A stretch of 64,000 nt of DNA from Rhodeus uyekii. Lineage: Eukaryota > Chordata > Actinopteri > Cypriniformes > Acheilognathidae. A program made the translations under genes and the position numbers. Position 1 is the first letter of the stretch. The number at the start of each line of letters is the position of its first letter. Of this stretch, positions 41,944 to 53,465 are shown piece after piece. The stretch covers positions 1,402,001-1,466,000 of the forward strand of contig JAWRVZ010000079.1 of the NCBI GenBank assembly GCA_037043235.1, in the 5' to 3' direction. A model generated the notes under the pieces. That model did not search any database. It worked only from the letters and a program-made list of their open reading frames with translations, and had not been told where the DNA came from.

Positions 41944-43896
41944 CAGCAGTGTGCGTGCGTGTGCGTGCGTGTGCGCGTGTGTGTGTGTGCGCGCGTGTGT
42001 GTCACTCTTGAAAGGGCATGGGCTCCACAGGGGGGCCCCCTGCCTGGGACCCACCGCCTGCCATCCATCAGAACACCACAGTTAGCAAAAACACTCGGCC
42101 GCAACCTGCCAAAACCCACAGACGTAATCGGTACATCTTCAAACGCTAAGGCGAGAGAGGTGGAGTGCTGTGTGGGTAGAAACAGTTAACTCACTGCTTG
42201 TTAATATATAGAGTATATTTAAAATAAACGTCTTGTTCTGATACAACCCTCTTCGGTGTGACTCACGGTGTGTCACGGTCTTACCATGTTTCTTTTTGTT
42301 TCGGTCTATTATCCTGCGCTGTCTGTCGGTGATTGATATTGTGAACACCTGTTCAGGATGTGTTGTGGGTACTAAAGTGCCTGTTACTAACTAGTGGGGG
42401 TTGTTCAATGCTTTTTGTTCTTTTCTTACGTTTTGCAGGAATGGGCTTGTGGCTGTTGCCCTTGGATTGGAACTCCTTTACCTCTGTCCATGGTCAGACT
42501 AATCGGCAATTGAATGTGTTCTTTGTTATTTTCATTTCATTAGGTTTTCCCATAGAACCTGGTAATAAATAGACGATTTGCAACATATCGATTTTTTTTA
42601 TTATCCTTTGTTGCAGTTATGAGCGTAACTATAACATCCTTAGTGCTTTTTCATTCTGTAGGGTTTTAAAGGTTAAATTACCTTAAATTAAAATATGATC
42701 ATTCATATGGCCCAAATTAAAGCTGCACAAATAATCATTAAAAGCTTGTGATTCGCTAAAGGATTGTGATTCTCTTTAATAATAATTAGGCTATTTCAAA
42801 TTATATATGAAATGGAACATGCAAGTACCAGAATATGCAGCTCTGGTCCAAATACAATTCAAACTATAGCAGGACAGAAGTGGCTTTTATTCTGCACAGT
42901 ACATCACCCAAAAGAAGTCCACAAAATGTTCTCTGCCTGAAAACACAAGAAAAAAAAATAACATCAAGAAACTACAAGGCAGATTGATGAGTTTGATGAG
43001 TTTTAAATGCAATTGGGGAGAAAAAAAAAAAAAAAAACATTTGATGGATTTTCCAATCAGCTTTGTGGAAGCAATGCGCACGAAAATCCCTTCAAATTGT
43101 CACAAGCTTCCCAAGGCTCACCCTCGGGTCCTTTTCTAATTTGTTGTTCATGCTGAATTTGGTGTTTGAAGCACTTCAGCAGAGTTAAAACAACATCTTT
43201 ACATTAGGAACAAAGGCTCTCAAATGGATCATCAGGTCCTTTTATATTTTCAGTAATGACCTTCAACCTGACTTTGCCAGGTAACACATTTCCAGGCTCA
43301 ATTATCCCTCTTCAATTGATTTCAAAGGTGTTCTTTTGAAGTACAAAAGTGTTATAATTAGCAGGAGCCCTTGCTCACGTAATGTGCCAAACACAAAGTA
43401 GCTCAGTAGTTGCTAATTTCTTTGGCTGTCCTTACAGTTGTGTCTCATCTCTGTTGAGACTTCCTCATTTCCTTCCACACACACACACAAAAAGAAAAAA
43501 AAACACACACTCAGACATCCTAACACTCCTCACTAGCCAAGCTTGAGCCATGTGTGAAAGCCCTTTGTCTCTCTCTGTCTAACTCTTCTTCTAGTGACAC
43601 TCAAGAACAGAAAGGGAAAAAAAACACTTTTTCCCCTCATAAGCGTACTCTGAAACTAAACTAGCAGTTGGCAACAACAACAAAAAGGAGGGGGACACAT
43701 TTCCACACACGAGGAAAAGCTAAACAAACCTGGCACAGAGCTCTGGATATATGTGAACCTGCACATTTAAATGGATTTCTGTAGCACTGAAATCAAAGTT
43801 TCAAGTTAAGATTCAATTAGTGAATTTAAATTGGATATTTATATAAACTAGCCCCTCATTTGTGAACTGGACCACATCAATGAGATGTAAACGCAA
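41944..43896. other. segment between the two 76-bp repeats
   Basis: Begins with an imperfect (GT/GC)n microsatellite (41949-42001). 42010-42130 is GC-richer, with no splice-bounded exon. 43080-43440 is repeat-free and evenly composed. Oligo-A at 43021-43037, (CA)n at 43479-43492. No gene seen. Confidence 0.5.
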
Positions 43897-43972
43897 AAAA
43901 AGACATGCATGTGCGTTTGCTTGATTTTAGATACTGCAATCCAAATAAATCACAGTGAATGCAAAGAACTTA
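43897..43972. repeat. 76-bp exact direct repeat, right copy
   Basis: Same orientation and sequence as 41868-41943; flanking bases differ (preceded by two extra A, followed by ATTTTCAC rather than CAGCAGTG). Confidence 0.97.
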
Positions 43973-45211
43973 ATTTTCACTCAACCTAATTAAATTTCAC
44001 TTAACTGGAATGTAGAATATTGATAAACAAAAAAAATAATAATAAATTGTCACTATCATTCATAAAATTGTGTATATAGTTACAAAGACAGAGGCATTGA
44101 TGCATTTTATTTCCATGTTAATTATGAATAGATGAGACATGTCATTAAGTCATTAATTACTATTATTTGTAAGAAAATCAATTGCCAGCAACTACCACAG
44201 CACCACTAGTTAGATTTCATACTAACAAAATTTTAAATACAACAAACCCAAGAGTACGGAGTGAATATGTCCAGACAACTAATGAAGACGGATCAACAAA
44301 AGAGATAGTGAAAGCACAAAGAGATGTTTGATTAATACGCTGGGCTGAATCTCCAGTGACCTCATCACAAAGTTAACAACATCTTGGGTGACAGTGTCCT
44401 TCCTGAAGTCCAACAGAGATCAAAGTCACAGAAATAAACCGATCCCAAAATGACCAGCATCCACCATTACCAAGCTAATGAAAACTCCCAGTTACACATA
44501 ACGCCCACCCTTTAAAAAGTTAACATCAATGAACAGGCCCCTAAGCAGTCACATGGACTCGCTCACACACACACACACACACACACACGCATACACGTGC
44601 CTTCAGCAGAGCCAATTAAGATCAAGTCTTCCATTAACTTGACATGCTGTCCAAGCAACAGCAGAAATGCAGCCGTTAAAGCCAATGGGCTACCATGGTG
44701 ATATGAGAGGGTTAACTGCCCTCTTCCTCCTCAGTTTCTTCTCACTCTCTCTACAGAACATATGTCAGTGCTAAAACTGACAGCTTTAGCCAATGGCTCT
44801 GTGTATGGTGACCAGCATCCAGCACTACAAGGGTGTAAATAAAAAACTGGCCGATCCCAATCTGACTACCGAAACGTGGTTAACAAGCATTAACCCATTT
44901 GGTGCAACATACACATTACACACACTTTTTTCCTTTAAGTAAATACAAAACTTAATCTGAGAAGAAAAATACTTAACTAGTGCTGTTTGATTAAAAATGA
45001 ATATTTTGAGTTTAGGTCAAAAACTAATTACTCTTAGCTGAGAATTTGTAGTTTGTTTTTTAAAACATAAGAACAGATTAATAAAAGTATTAAAAGTACA
45101 GTTGAACAAAACTATTAAGGAAATGCAATCATTAGGAGGAATAGTATGTCCAAGTACATTTCATTATCAAAAATGAAGGTGGGGACTATCCATCGGTTGT
45201 TGTTTAGATCA
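43973..45211. other. stretch with no gene seen
   Basis: (CA)n at 44561-44588. 44600-44770 is repeat-free and more even in composition. Nothing else recognised. Confidence 0.45.
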
Positions 45212-45390
45212 GTGGTCCCCAACCCCCGGTACCGAACTGGTACCGGGCAGTGGAACGATTTCGCGGACCGGTCCGTGGATGAAATGGTACCGGGCCGCGG
45301 ATCGAATTCGCGGACCGGTTCGTGAGCGGCTACAAGCGGCTGTGACGCTGCTGCTTTGGCAGTGAGGAGGTGTGTTTAATCTCGCGCGGA
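45212..45390 (+). mobile_element. left end of an hAT-type element
   Basis: 'CAGTGGTCCCCAACCCCCGG' followed by repeated 'ACCGGTCCGTGG'-like GC-rich blocks is a terminal sequence common to vertebrate hAT short elements. No inverted partner found to the right, so it is truncated. Confidence 0.7.
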
Positions 45391-46539
45391 TCTCATCATC
45401 CATCTCAAGAGAAGAGAAGTCTGTTGTATTGAGTTACATTTTAATAATAAAAAAATGAATGGACAAGTCAGTCACAATAAGATCAATTTACAAAACAGAC
45501 TTATAATATTTTAATCTTATGCTGACTTAAGTATATACATCTTCAGAAAGCATTCTCTTTAAAAATCAGACTTGTTTACCATATTTAAGTTTTTTTTGTT
45601 CAGGTTAAATAATGCAAATCAATAATAATCTGCAATAATAAATACATTTGGTAAACATCTGAAAGGCGTAATTGCAGTACAAATTGGAACTGTGAACAAG
45701 CATATTTGTGAGCCTAGTGCTACTATAAGAGTATGAGTGAGACAGGGCACACATAACATGTCATTATTACGTCAAGTCAATTTTATATGGTTTTGAAATC
45801 CCCCCCTCCCTCACAAACTGAGTGCTGATTACCTTTTAAAAATTACCTTTAAAAACCTTCATGTGCCGACTACCTTTAAAAATTGAATACGTCATACGTC
45901 ATTTCTATTTTCAGAAACATCATTAAACATGAGATGAACCGTGATTCAAACACATGCCGAACTGTGGGTGACAAACCACATGGTTCTTTAGTATGTGAAT
46001 CGCTTCACCCCCACTGAGTAAATGTATGCGTTTGCGTGACGGAGTGAGCCACAGTGACACTACGCCACCCAATTACCTGATGCAGACACACATGCCACTG
46101 AATATTCTCCATCTAGTGCCCATGTACGCACACCAGAACGTGAAAGAGAATAAAATTCAAAGAATTAAATAAGCTGGCGAATGGTAATTTATTTTAAAAA
46201 GCAGGATGTGTGGCACTGTAAAAGATGAAGCGTGAGACTTTCCTCTCAACAGCCTTTGTATCGGGTAACATCCGAAACAAGGAGGATTTTACACTGCATG
46301 TGTTTACACCTCTTAAAAAACAGGAAGTCATTTTTGGTTTGGACAGTGTTTCTGTCACTGCAAACAAACTGACTTTTCACACTCAGGCATTCCACTACAC
46401 ACACAAAAACAAATCTCATACTGCTGTGTCCGTGACAAAATGACAGAAAATTGTGTCAGTTGTGTGGGTTTCACCTCAGTTCAAACTAAACAGATGCCCA
46501 GATCAGCCAATCATAACAGAGAAAATTTACACTACATGT
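45391..46539. other. stretch with no gene seen
   Basis: AT-rich, no element I can name. The 72-codon frame at 46225-46443 has no domain. Confidence 0.45.
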
Positions 46540-46940
46540 ATATATATATAAAAAATTAAATACTTTTTAGGAAGGTTGCATTTAATTGATCAAAAGTGAC
46601 AGAGACAAAAACAATAAAAAAAATGTATAAATATTATTCTTTTAAACTTTCTAAATCACCATTAATCAAGAATACATATATTCTATACAAGTAATAATAC
46701 CATAAAAATTTTAAGCATTACAACTTGTTTTAAACATTGATAAGGAATGTTTCTTGAGCACCAAATATTAAGATTAAAATGATTTCTGAAGGATCATGTG
46801 ACAGAAGACTGGAGCAATAGTGCTAAAAGTCCTTTTAAATTGTAAGAAAATGTCACAATGTTACCATTTCTGATCAAATAAATGTAGCCTTGACGATTAT
46901 TTCAAAAAATGTATACCGTATGCTTTCAAAAGTACAATAA
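46540..46940 (+). repeat. short interspersed repeat, copy 8 of 9
   Basis: 'GGTTGCATTTAATTGATCAA', 'AGTGACAGAGACAAAAACAA', 'GAAGGATCATGTGACAGAAG', 'ACTGGAGCAATAGTGC' and 'TGATCAAATAAATGTAGCCT' in family order. Confidence 0.8.
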
Positions 46941-48227
46941 CAAAACTAAACTTCAGAGAGAGGGTGGAAAACAGTAATGTACAACTAAATTGCAACTTCT
47001 CTGGTGAAAAAGCATACAGCAAAAGGAAACCACTCTAACGTCAATGCCAGTAATCAACCTGCTTTCACTACCTCACTAGAGTTTCATTACATCACAGACT
47101 CAGAAGAATCACACAGAGGTTGGTGAACTTTAAAAAAATGATAAAGCTCACAGTATAGACGCTTAATATCATACAAACTTTTATTTCTAAAACACTGTAT
47201 TAAGAGTGCGAAATGCGCAGTAACAGATCGTTTATATTTCTTGAAACGCTTTGGGTCGGACTAACATTCTCATGCATGCGTTTGCTAAGATAGAGATTAG
47301 CAAAGACCATATTTAAAGTAAGGTTCATATAATGAACCATAGATGTACAAAAAACCTGATCAGTCATCAATTACAGAGAGGGAGAGAAAGAAAGACAGTG
47401 TCTCTCTTCACAGATAAAAGAGCCATAGGGTAATGCTGAAAAAGATGTAGAGAACAGAGACAGGGATAAAAACAGACATGAGGTCACGAACAGCTAATTA
47501 TCCTGTCAGTAGTAATGCACTCAAGCCTGTGATCACCACAGGGTCATCCGTAATACACGCACCTGAGAGAGAGAGAGAGATGGGTGTCGGGCGTTTTAAG
47601 TTAGCAGATGAGTCTGTTTGAGAGCTCAATGACAGTCCTTCACCTCTTGGATGTGGGTACATGGTCTGACAGGAAACATATTTAGCACATTCACAGAACC
47701 TTCAGATTCATAATTCATATTTCCTTCACAAAACCCATCGTGTTCATCCTACTGTTCAGGAGCGTTCAAGATTTTTCCCTCTCTTTTCATGCAGAGGTCT
47801 TACAGCACTCTGCGGTCCATTATTAGCTGTAAAAATGCCACTTTCATTACCCCATTGTCAGCAAGATACTCAAATCTGCATCCTTCAGCACCAAGCCTTT
47901 CACTTCTGCTCATCTCCTTTTCTCTTTGCCTCCACTTCACATCTATGCAAAAAAATCTCCCAGTGTTCTTCTTTCCCCAATAAAGAGGCCCGTTTTACGA
48001 GTCTTCTTTTTCTTCCCTTAACCACTCTATTTCCCCAATCTGAATCACCCTCATGTGCCATCTAACTTGTAGTAAGAGACCCTGAGCTGAATCAATGCTT
48101 CACAAAAAAATAATAATAAATGCATTATTCGAAAAGTACAAAGCAGCCATATAAAGTTTTCATCTTATTTTTTCAAATTCATCAAGTTCAATAGCTTTAC
48201 CATGCCCACTACACAGATGTTACTTAC
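46941..48227. other. stretch with no gene seen
   Basis: (GA)n at 47566-47580; otherwise non-repetitive. If the exon at 48228-48365 is real, this is the donor side of the long spop 5' intron. Confidence 0.45.
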
Positions 48228-48365
48228 CGATTGGTGATGAGGCAGAGTTGTGGCATTACGTGGGAGCTGTTTCTCTCTGTCCGTCAGAAGTTCTCAACCT
48301 TATGGATTCTGAGGCGTGACTCTATGGTTTTGATTTATTGGACAATGATGTGTCCTGAAAGAGAT
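48228..48365 (-). other. candidate non-coding 5' exon, possibly of spop
   Basis: On the minus strand a long pyrimidine tract (48400-48369) ends in CTTTTTCAG at 48366. After 138 nt comes the near-ideal donor GTAAGTAA (48227-48220). The segment has stops in all frames, as a UTR exon may. The next same-strand acceptor I find convincing is the spop 5' UTR one at 30197, giving an 18-kb intron. No similarity supports it; the evidence is paired splice signals and the lack of repeat content. Confidence 0.4.
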
Positions 48366-48480
48366 CTGAAAAAGAAGAGGCAGAAGAGAATGCAAGTCAG
48401 ACAAATGTCACAGAATGAGAGGAACTATAGCAAAACTGAAACAAACCAATTTTAACATTTCTTAAAGCAAAGATCAAATA

Positions 48481-48838
48481 CAGTAGTATTAGTACCTCAA
48501 GATACGAAAGGCTCAACTTACGAAAAATCCAAGTTACGAAAGCAAAGACGAAAAATTTTACTGCTCTACAGACGAAAAGTTTTCAAGATTCGAAAGGTTT
48601 CTGAAAGTCCGAGATTCGCCCCATAACAATTTTGAAACTCGCGCAGAGTTTTTTTTTTTTACGTTATTTCATTGTTTATTGGTCAATTTAGCTTTATTAT
48701 GAAATTTAATGGGGTGTTTTTGGAGGACTTGGAACGGATTAGCCATTTTACATGTAAAATGTGTTCCAAGATATACGAAAAACTCATTATACGAAGGCCG
48801 CCTCGGAACGGATTATTTCGTATCTCGAGGTATCACTG
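48481..48838 (-). mobile_element. Tigger/pogo-like short element (family T3, copy 2), internally deleted, 358 bp
   Basis: Begins CAGTAG with a 6-bp insertion before TACCTCAAGATACGAAAGG, ends CTCGAGGTATCACTG at 48838, with TA on both sides. Inverted relative to 25561-26173; the centre is replaced by an oligo-T run at 48648-48660. Confidence 0.85.
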
Positions 48839-49229
48839 TATTAAAAATCTTAACGCATGTACAAGTATACGTATGTGTGCTTTAAGAAAAAAATTACATA
48901 TAAAAAATTATTCTTAAAGCAAACAAATATACACACACGTATGCATGTTTTAAGAATTTGTTATTTGTTAATACACACACATTATTTACACACACACACG
49001 ATATATATATACACCATGATGAGTGTGCTGTATCACATGGAGCCTTGTACTCTACAGAACATTAGTAATAGACTAGTGACCCAAAATAGGAACAAGAAAA
49101 ACATCTACTCAGCACAGCGCCTGTTCTATTTGGATTCTAAAGTGTCTTCAAAGTGACCCTTTTAAAATCAAACAGAAAAGGCACTTTAATAAAATCGCAT
49201 AGGAAAGGAGTCGGTGGGGCAGTCCAATA

Positions 49230-49710
49230 AGGCACGGACTTCCAACAAGGCCTGAAGGATCAACACTCTACCATCAAGAACTATTGGATATCGGAGAAAG
49301 CCATTGCAAAGTGTGATGAATCTGTCCCAATACATGTCCCAGCTCTGAAAGGTACCACTGAAAATTCATCAAGTAACCTCTAAAGAACTAGCTGCAATTC
49401 AGTGGAGGGAAATTTCATGTTTCTATTCAAGACCTGGTCTCTGCAAGTGCTATGATCCATTTACAGTAGATTGCCAAAACCTCGGAGAACCACACCTCGA
49501 CTGCAAGATCTGAAAGGCAAGTTCATTCTGGTCAGACATGAAAGGAAGACTTTTGTGGGACAGGTCATCCAGGTGGAGGGTGAAGAAGTGGGAGTGACAT
49601 GCATGCAACAGCTAGGTGAGGAGAATGCCTTCACCCGACCACATCCACCTGACCTCCTATTCTACTATGAGTTCAGTGTGCTGCACATAATATCTGAGCC
49701 AGAACCTTGA
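49230..49710 (+). pseudogene. decayed coding relic of unknown origin
   Basis: A 79-codon frame (49471-49710) reads LKGKFILVRHERKTFVGQVI, EGEEVGVTCMQQLGEENAFT, then PPDLLFYYEFSVLHI. It resembles the small beta-barrel-like tail domains (K/R-V-x-Y-x-G-x-x-Y-x-G-x-V type) of some fish transposon-encoded proteins. Just upstream another frame (49365-49480) gives VTSKELAAIQWREISCFYSR and GLCKCYDPF, apparently the preceding part of the same protein, so one frameshift separates them. No intron signals, and non-coding sequence on both sides. I do not recognise the family and assign no function. Confidence 0.4.
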
Positions 49711-50259
49711 GTCATTCAAAACTCATGACTGAGAACTGGAGATGAACTCCGAGCACACAGCCTAAAAATCTTGTCTGGATCGAAATGGGACTTAATTTGA
49801 GACAAGCCAAAACACACACAGGGTCCTAAGAAAAACACATGGTGTACTCTCTCACCCCCTGCCTAATTACACACGTACGCCCACACACTTTTTGAAGATA
49901 TGATTTTATTCAGATTTCTTGTTGCATGATAGATATATTTTGTTTTAAGTGTAATTGTAACAAGACATGAGCTGACTGTTCAAAACTATGATGATTTCTG
50001 CAAAAACTTACAAAAATGTATATAAATAGAGATAACTGTAATAAGTGTATTTTCATGTGATATTATAAAAAGAGGAATAATTACATACATTGTGTAATTT
50101 GGAGACAAACCAAGATTATTCATATTCAATTGCAAAAAAAGTATTATATAACAAAATCAAAATCAATAACTTTCTTGACCGCAGCATCAGACGTAATGTA
50201 ATTTCAGTCTAAATGGCTACAAAATCATCAATACGGTCTTTAGAAATTAGATTTATGTT

Positions 50260-50970
50260 TCATCACGTTCGACCCAGAGGCAGCGCTGCAACCAAACTGA
50301 TGTGTCAAATCATGTAGTATGTCCAGAGAGATGTGACAATGACACATGCAAAGTTCGGTGTCAATTGGGTAAAGCATTGCTGACATAAAGCAGTAAAGTC
50401 ATTTGACATCAAAACACTTAATCTTGGCCAAAACTCTGCAGGTGGCCTCAGACCATGATTGACATAACACACGCCTAGTTTGGTCAGAATACGCTAATGC
50501 GTTGCGGAGATAAAGCCTCGATTTCTTTTTGGTGGCCATTTTGTGGGATTTTTTCGTGAGTTATTCATAAACGGTCTGACGAATCAACTTTCTTTTAATA
50601 ACTTTTTTTGTCAACATTGTCCGATTTTCACGAAAATTAAACCACATCATCTCTAGACCAACGCCCTAGGAGGAGATCGAAAAAGTAGGTTTTTCGTAAA
50701 ATTCAAAATGGCGGAAAAATTTTCATGACTGAAATGAAATCGAATCGTCTTTAGCCAAGGAATCAGGAGGACAAAAAAATTGTTTCTAGGCCACACGGTT
50801 CAAAAGTTATTAACATAAACGCGAGTTCAACTTTGGACAGTTGGTGGCGCTAGAGATATTGCGTTAGAGACTTAAATTTTGCTATGGTCAATGATTGGAC
50901 TGTCCTTTATCAGTGTGCCAAATTTCATCATTTTCCCGCATTTGGTTCTATGGCCTGCCTCTAATAATAA
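50260..50970 (+). repeat. dispersed fish repeat of uncertain class
   Basis: Contains 'GTTCGGTGTCAATTGGGTAA', 'CTGACGAATCAACTTTCTTT', 'CAAAATGGCGGAAAAATTTT', 'CAGTTGGTGGCGCTAGAGAT' and an 'AATAATAACAATAATA' end, a sequence type I know as highly repeated in fish genomes. No frame or terminal repeats seen. Limits approximate. Confidence 0.6.
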
Positions 50971-51083
50971 CAATAATACACAAAGTGCTGGACAATCAGG
51001 TATTTAAGGAGGGGGAACCGTACAAAAAGAGTTGATCAGTCTAAAGCTCTGAAGGACTCAGACCGGTTCAGAAATCAATCCCA

Positions 51084-51317
51084 TCATCCTCTAGACATGA
51101 CTTCAAACATAAGCTGGGCTCTAACTGCTCTACACTCCCAGGAAAGGCCAAATCTCCTCAGCTTAGCAACATTATCATCTGAAAACCTGCTCACAGCGGT
51201 ACTGAGGGCTGGATTCACCATCCTGTAAACTAGTAATATGCGTGTCATGTCTGCCCGGTCTAGTACAGCAGGTGTTGGTGTAAAGTGAGAGATTACTGGG
51301 ACACATGATGCACCCAC
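51084..51317 (-). other. unplaced 77-codon open frame
   Basis: Reads VLDRADMTRILLVYRMVNPA, then SDDNVAKLRRFGLSWECRAV and RAQLMFEVMSRG. The composition looks protein-like (amphipathic, charged), unlike the low-complexity frames nearby, and the frame stays open a little way upstream. No family recognised, no splice context. It may be the remnant of a mobile element or chance. Confidence 0.2.
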
Positions 51318-52629
51318 TGATGACTGAATTGAGCCCCTTTTAGATGACTCATGCTATAGAACTCCAACGCATTGGAGCAAAGCATCAAGTACAGCACTTC
51401 CGGTCAAGCGTTTTAGTGTGGCACTTAAAGTTCAAACAATTTCACCAACCCCACATGCCGCTGACCTTCCAAAGCACAACCAATAATTTCCAGACTAGAC
51501 GCAAGACATCTGCAGTCCCTGGTTTTGCAATGAAAGATCTGCACCCAAATTTATAATTTTGTTTTAGCCTAAATGTTTTTTAAAAACAAAATTGAAACAT
51601 TTAAATTTGTATTTACCGTTTTCAATGGTAACTAGATACAAGATAACTAAAGAGTATATATACATATACCTCCATACACACTCTTAAGTGATATATGCTT
51701 ATATAATTACAGCAAGATGAATATGAGGTTTAATAATTGATATTTTAAAGTTTTTTCCTTTTCTTGTGATTCATCAAAGCAATTACCAGACCAGTGTGCA
51801 CTCCCTGTTTAGTTGCTATATTATAATTTCTAGGAATCTTATAAAATCACCACTCTACCGTGACGTTAGCGGTTAGGATGAGTTTGAAGTCTGAATAACA
51901 CAGTCATCGAATCACCTTAAGAGGCATGCTTATGCTTACTGCAGTTATATTACATTAAATGCATATAGTAAGGATAGTAAATAGTTTTACTTGTAAAATC
52001 TGTGGTCAGTACCGCCACTCCCATTCATGGGGAGTAAGTGTGTATATGCGCACACACACACACACATACAAGTTTTTGGGTGACTGACTTTCAAACATAT
52101 CCCATAAAAACTGCATATGTCAGTTGCCCTTCCAATAACAAAGTGAACATCTGAAATGAAGCAGGGAAGGCATTTTAAACCTGTGCAACTATAATACGCG
52201 TCTACTCTGTAATTAAAGAAGTTATGCCATCTAATGAGCTTTAGAAAGCACAACATTAAAATTTATACTTAGCCTGAGCACCGCAAAATAAATCACAATG
52301 CAACTGATTTTTATACCTTTACCACAGAGATGAAAACAGAAACAAGTCCCTTCATCTGACGACGGACAGATGGAAGTAACACAAGGGCTGTGTCTCAAAA
52401 TATAGTGAGCTGCCAACATGCCAATCACCATTTTTGGGCGTCTCAGAAACATTTATTATGTCTAACTCGTGTTAAAAAGCTCAACTGACTTTGAAAGACA
52501 GCAATAAAAACAAATCAGACTTATGTACTTCTCACAAACAAATCTTCTGAAAGCACACACTTTCTTGTCAAGAAGGCAAAAAAAAAAAGAAGAATCCAAA
52601 CATGGGGGCAAATAAAAACTGAAAGTATA
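51318..52629. other. stretch with no gene seen
   Basis: (CA)n at 52050-52066. No element or exon recognised. Confidence 0.45.
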
Positions 52630-52772
52630 TTTACATTTATGCATTTGGCAGACGCTTATCCAACGCGTTCAAGGAACACACTGATATTCTGATCAGTTCT
52701 TGCTTTCCCTGGGAATCAAACCTACGACCTTGGAGTTGTAAACTCCGATGCTCTTCTGATTGAGCTACAGGA
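52630..52772 (-). mobile_element. tRNA-derived SINE with an L2-type tail
   Basis: On the minus strand it opens with a tRNA-like head (52772-52707): box A TAGCTCAATCAGAAGAGCA, a 7-base loop with TAC as anticodon, box B-like GGTCGTAGGTTTGATTCCC. It ends with the fish L2 tail (GCGTCTGCCAAATGCATAAA). The anticodon suggests a tRNA-Val origin. This layout fits cyprinid SINEs that borrow an L2 LINE tail (the HAmo type); the exact family is not confirmed. Confidence 0.75.
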
Positions 52773-53384
52773 AACAATGATAAAAGCCAATTCAGGTTTC
52801 CACATCATATGCAGCTCAATTAATACGAGACTCAAATTGAATAAAATAAAACAAACAACAACAACAAAAATAAAAAAAATAAAAATCAACAAAAGGTGCT
52901 TCGGCAGTTAAAGAATGAATGTGAGCACAAGAGATGAGAGTGAGAAAGATGAAGTGAGACAGTGGAAGAGACAGATAGAGATAGATGATCAACTCAGAAC
53001 TGGACGGCAATCTACTGCTAGGAGAGATGGAAAGAGAGAACCGGCGATAAAGACCGAAGTAACAAAAAAAAGACAAAAGATGAGAAACAAAGTAAAAGAG
53101 TGAGCTGAATAAAAATGTAATAAAAAAAAGAAAAAGAAGGAAACTGACGAAATACCTGTAAGGACTGTTTTAAACATCCTGCATCTGCATTAGATTTCCT
53201 TTGATAATGGCCATAAATTATAAAATGGTTATCGGGGGTAGTTCACTATTTTGGAGTGAATAATTCCTTAAAGAATCATTATAAGAAAACAAAGGGTGAC
53301 TGTCAAACTCCAATTTAAGTACTAATTTGTATACAGTCTGGCAAATATTTGAGTTACAGCTGATAACTGACAAATGTCAAAACA
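52773..53384. other. purine-biased stretch, no gene seen
   Basis: 52915-53150 is very A/G-rich on the plus strand, giving long but low-complexity open frames on both strands. No domain. Confidence 0.5.
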
Positions 53385-53465
53385 TACACTACCATTCAAA
53401 AGTCGTTAAGATTTAATAAAGAAATTAATACTTTTATTCATTAAAGTGCATTAAATTGAATGCGT
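53385..53465 (+). repeat. short interspersed repeat, copy 9 of 9 (5' stub)
   Basis: 'ACACTACCATTCAAAAGTCG' then 'AATACTTTTATTCATTAAAG' and 'TGCATTAAATTGAATGC' are the family's first 80 bp. Confidence 0.75.
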
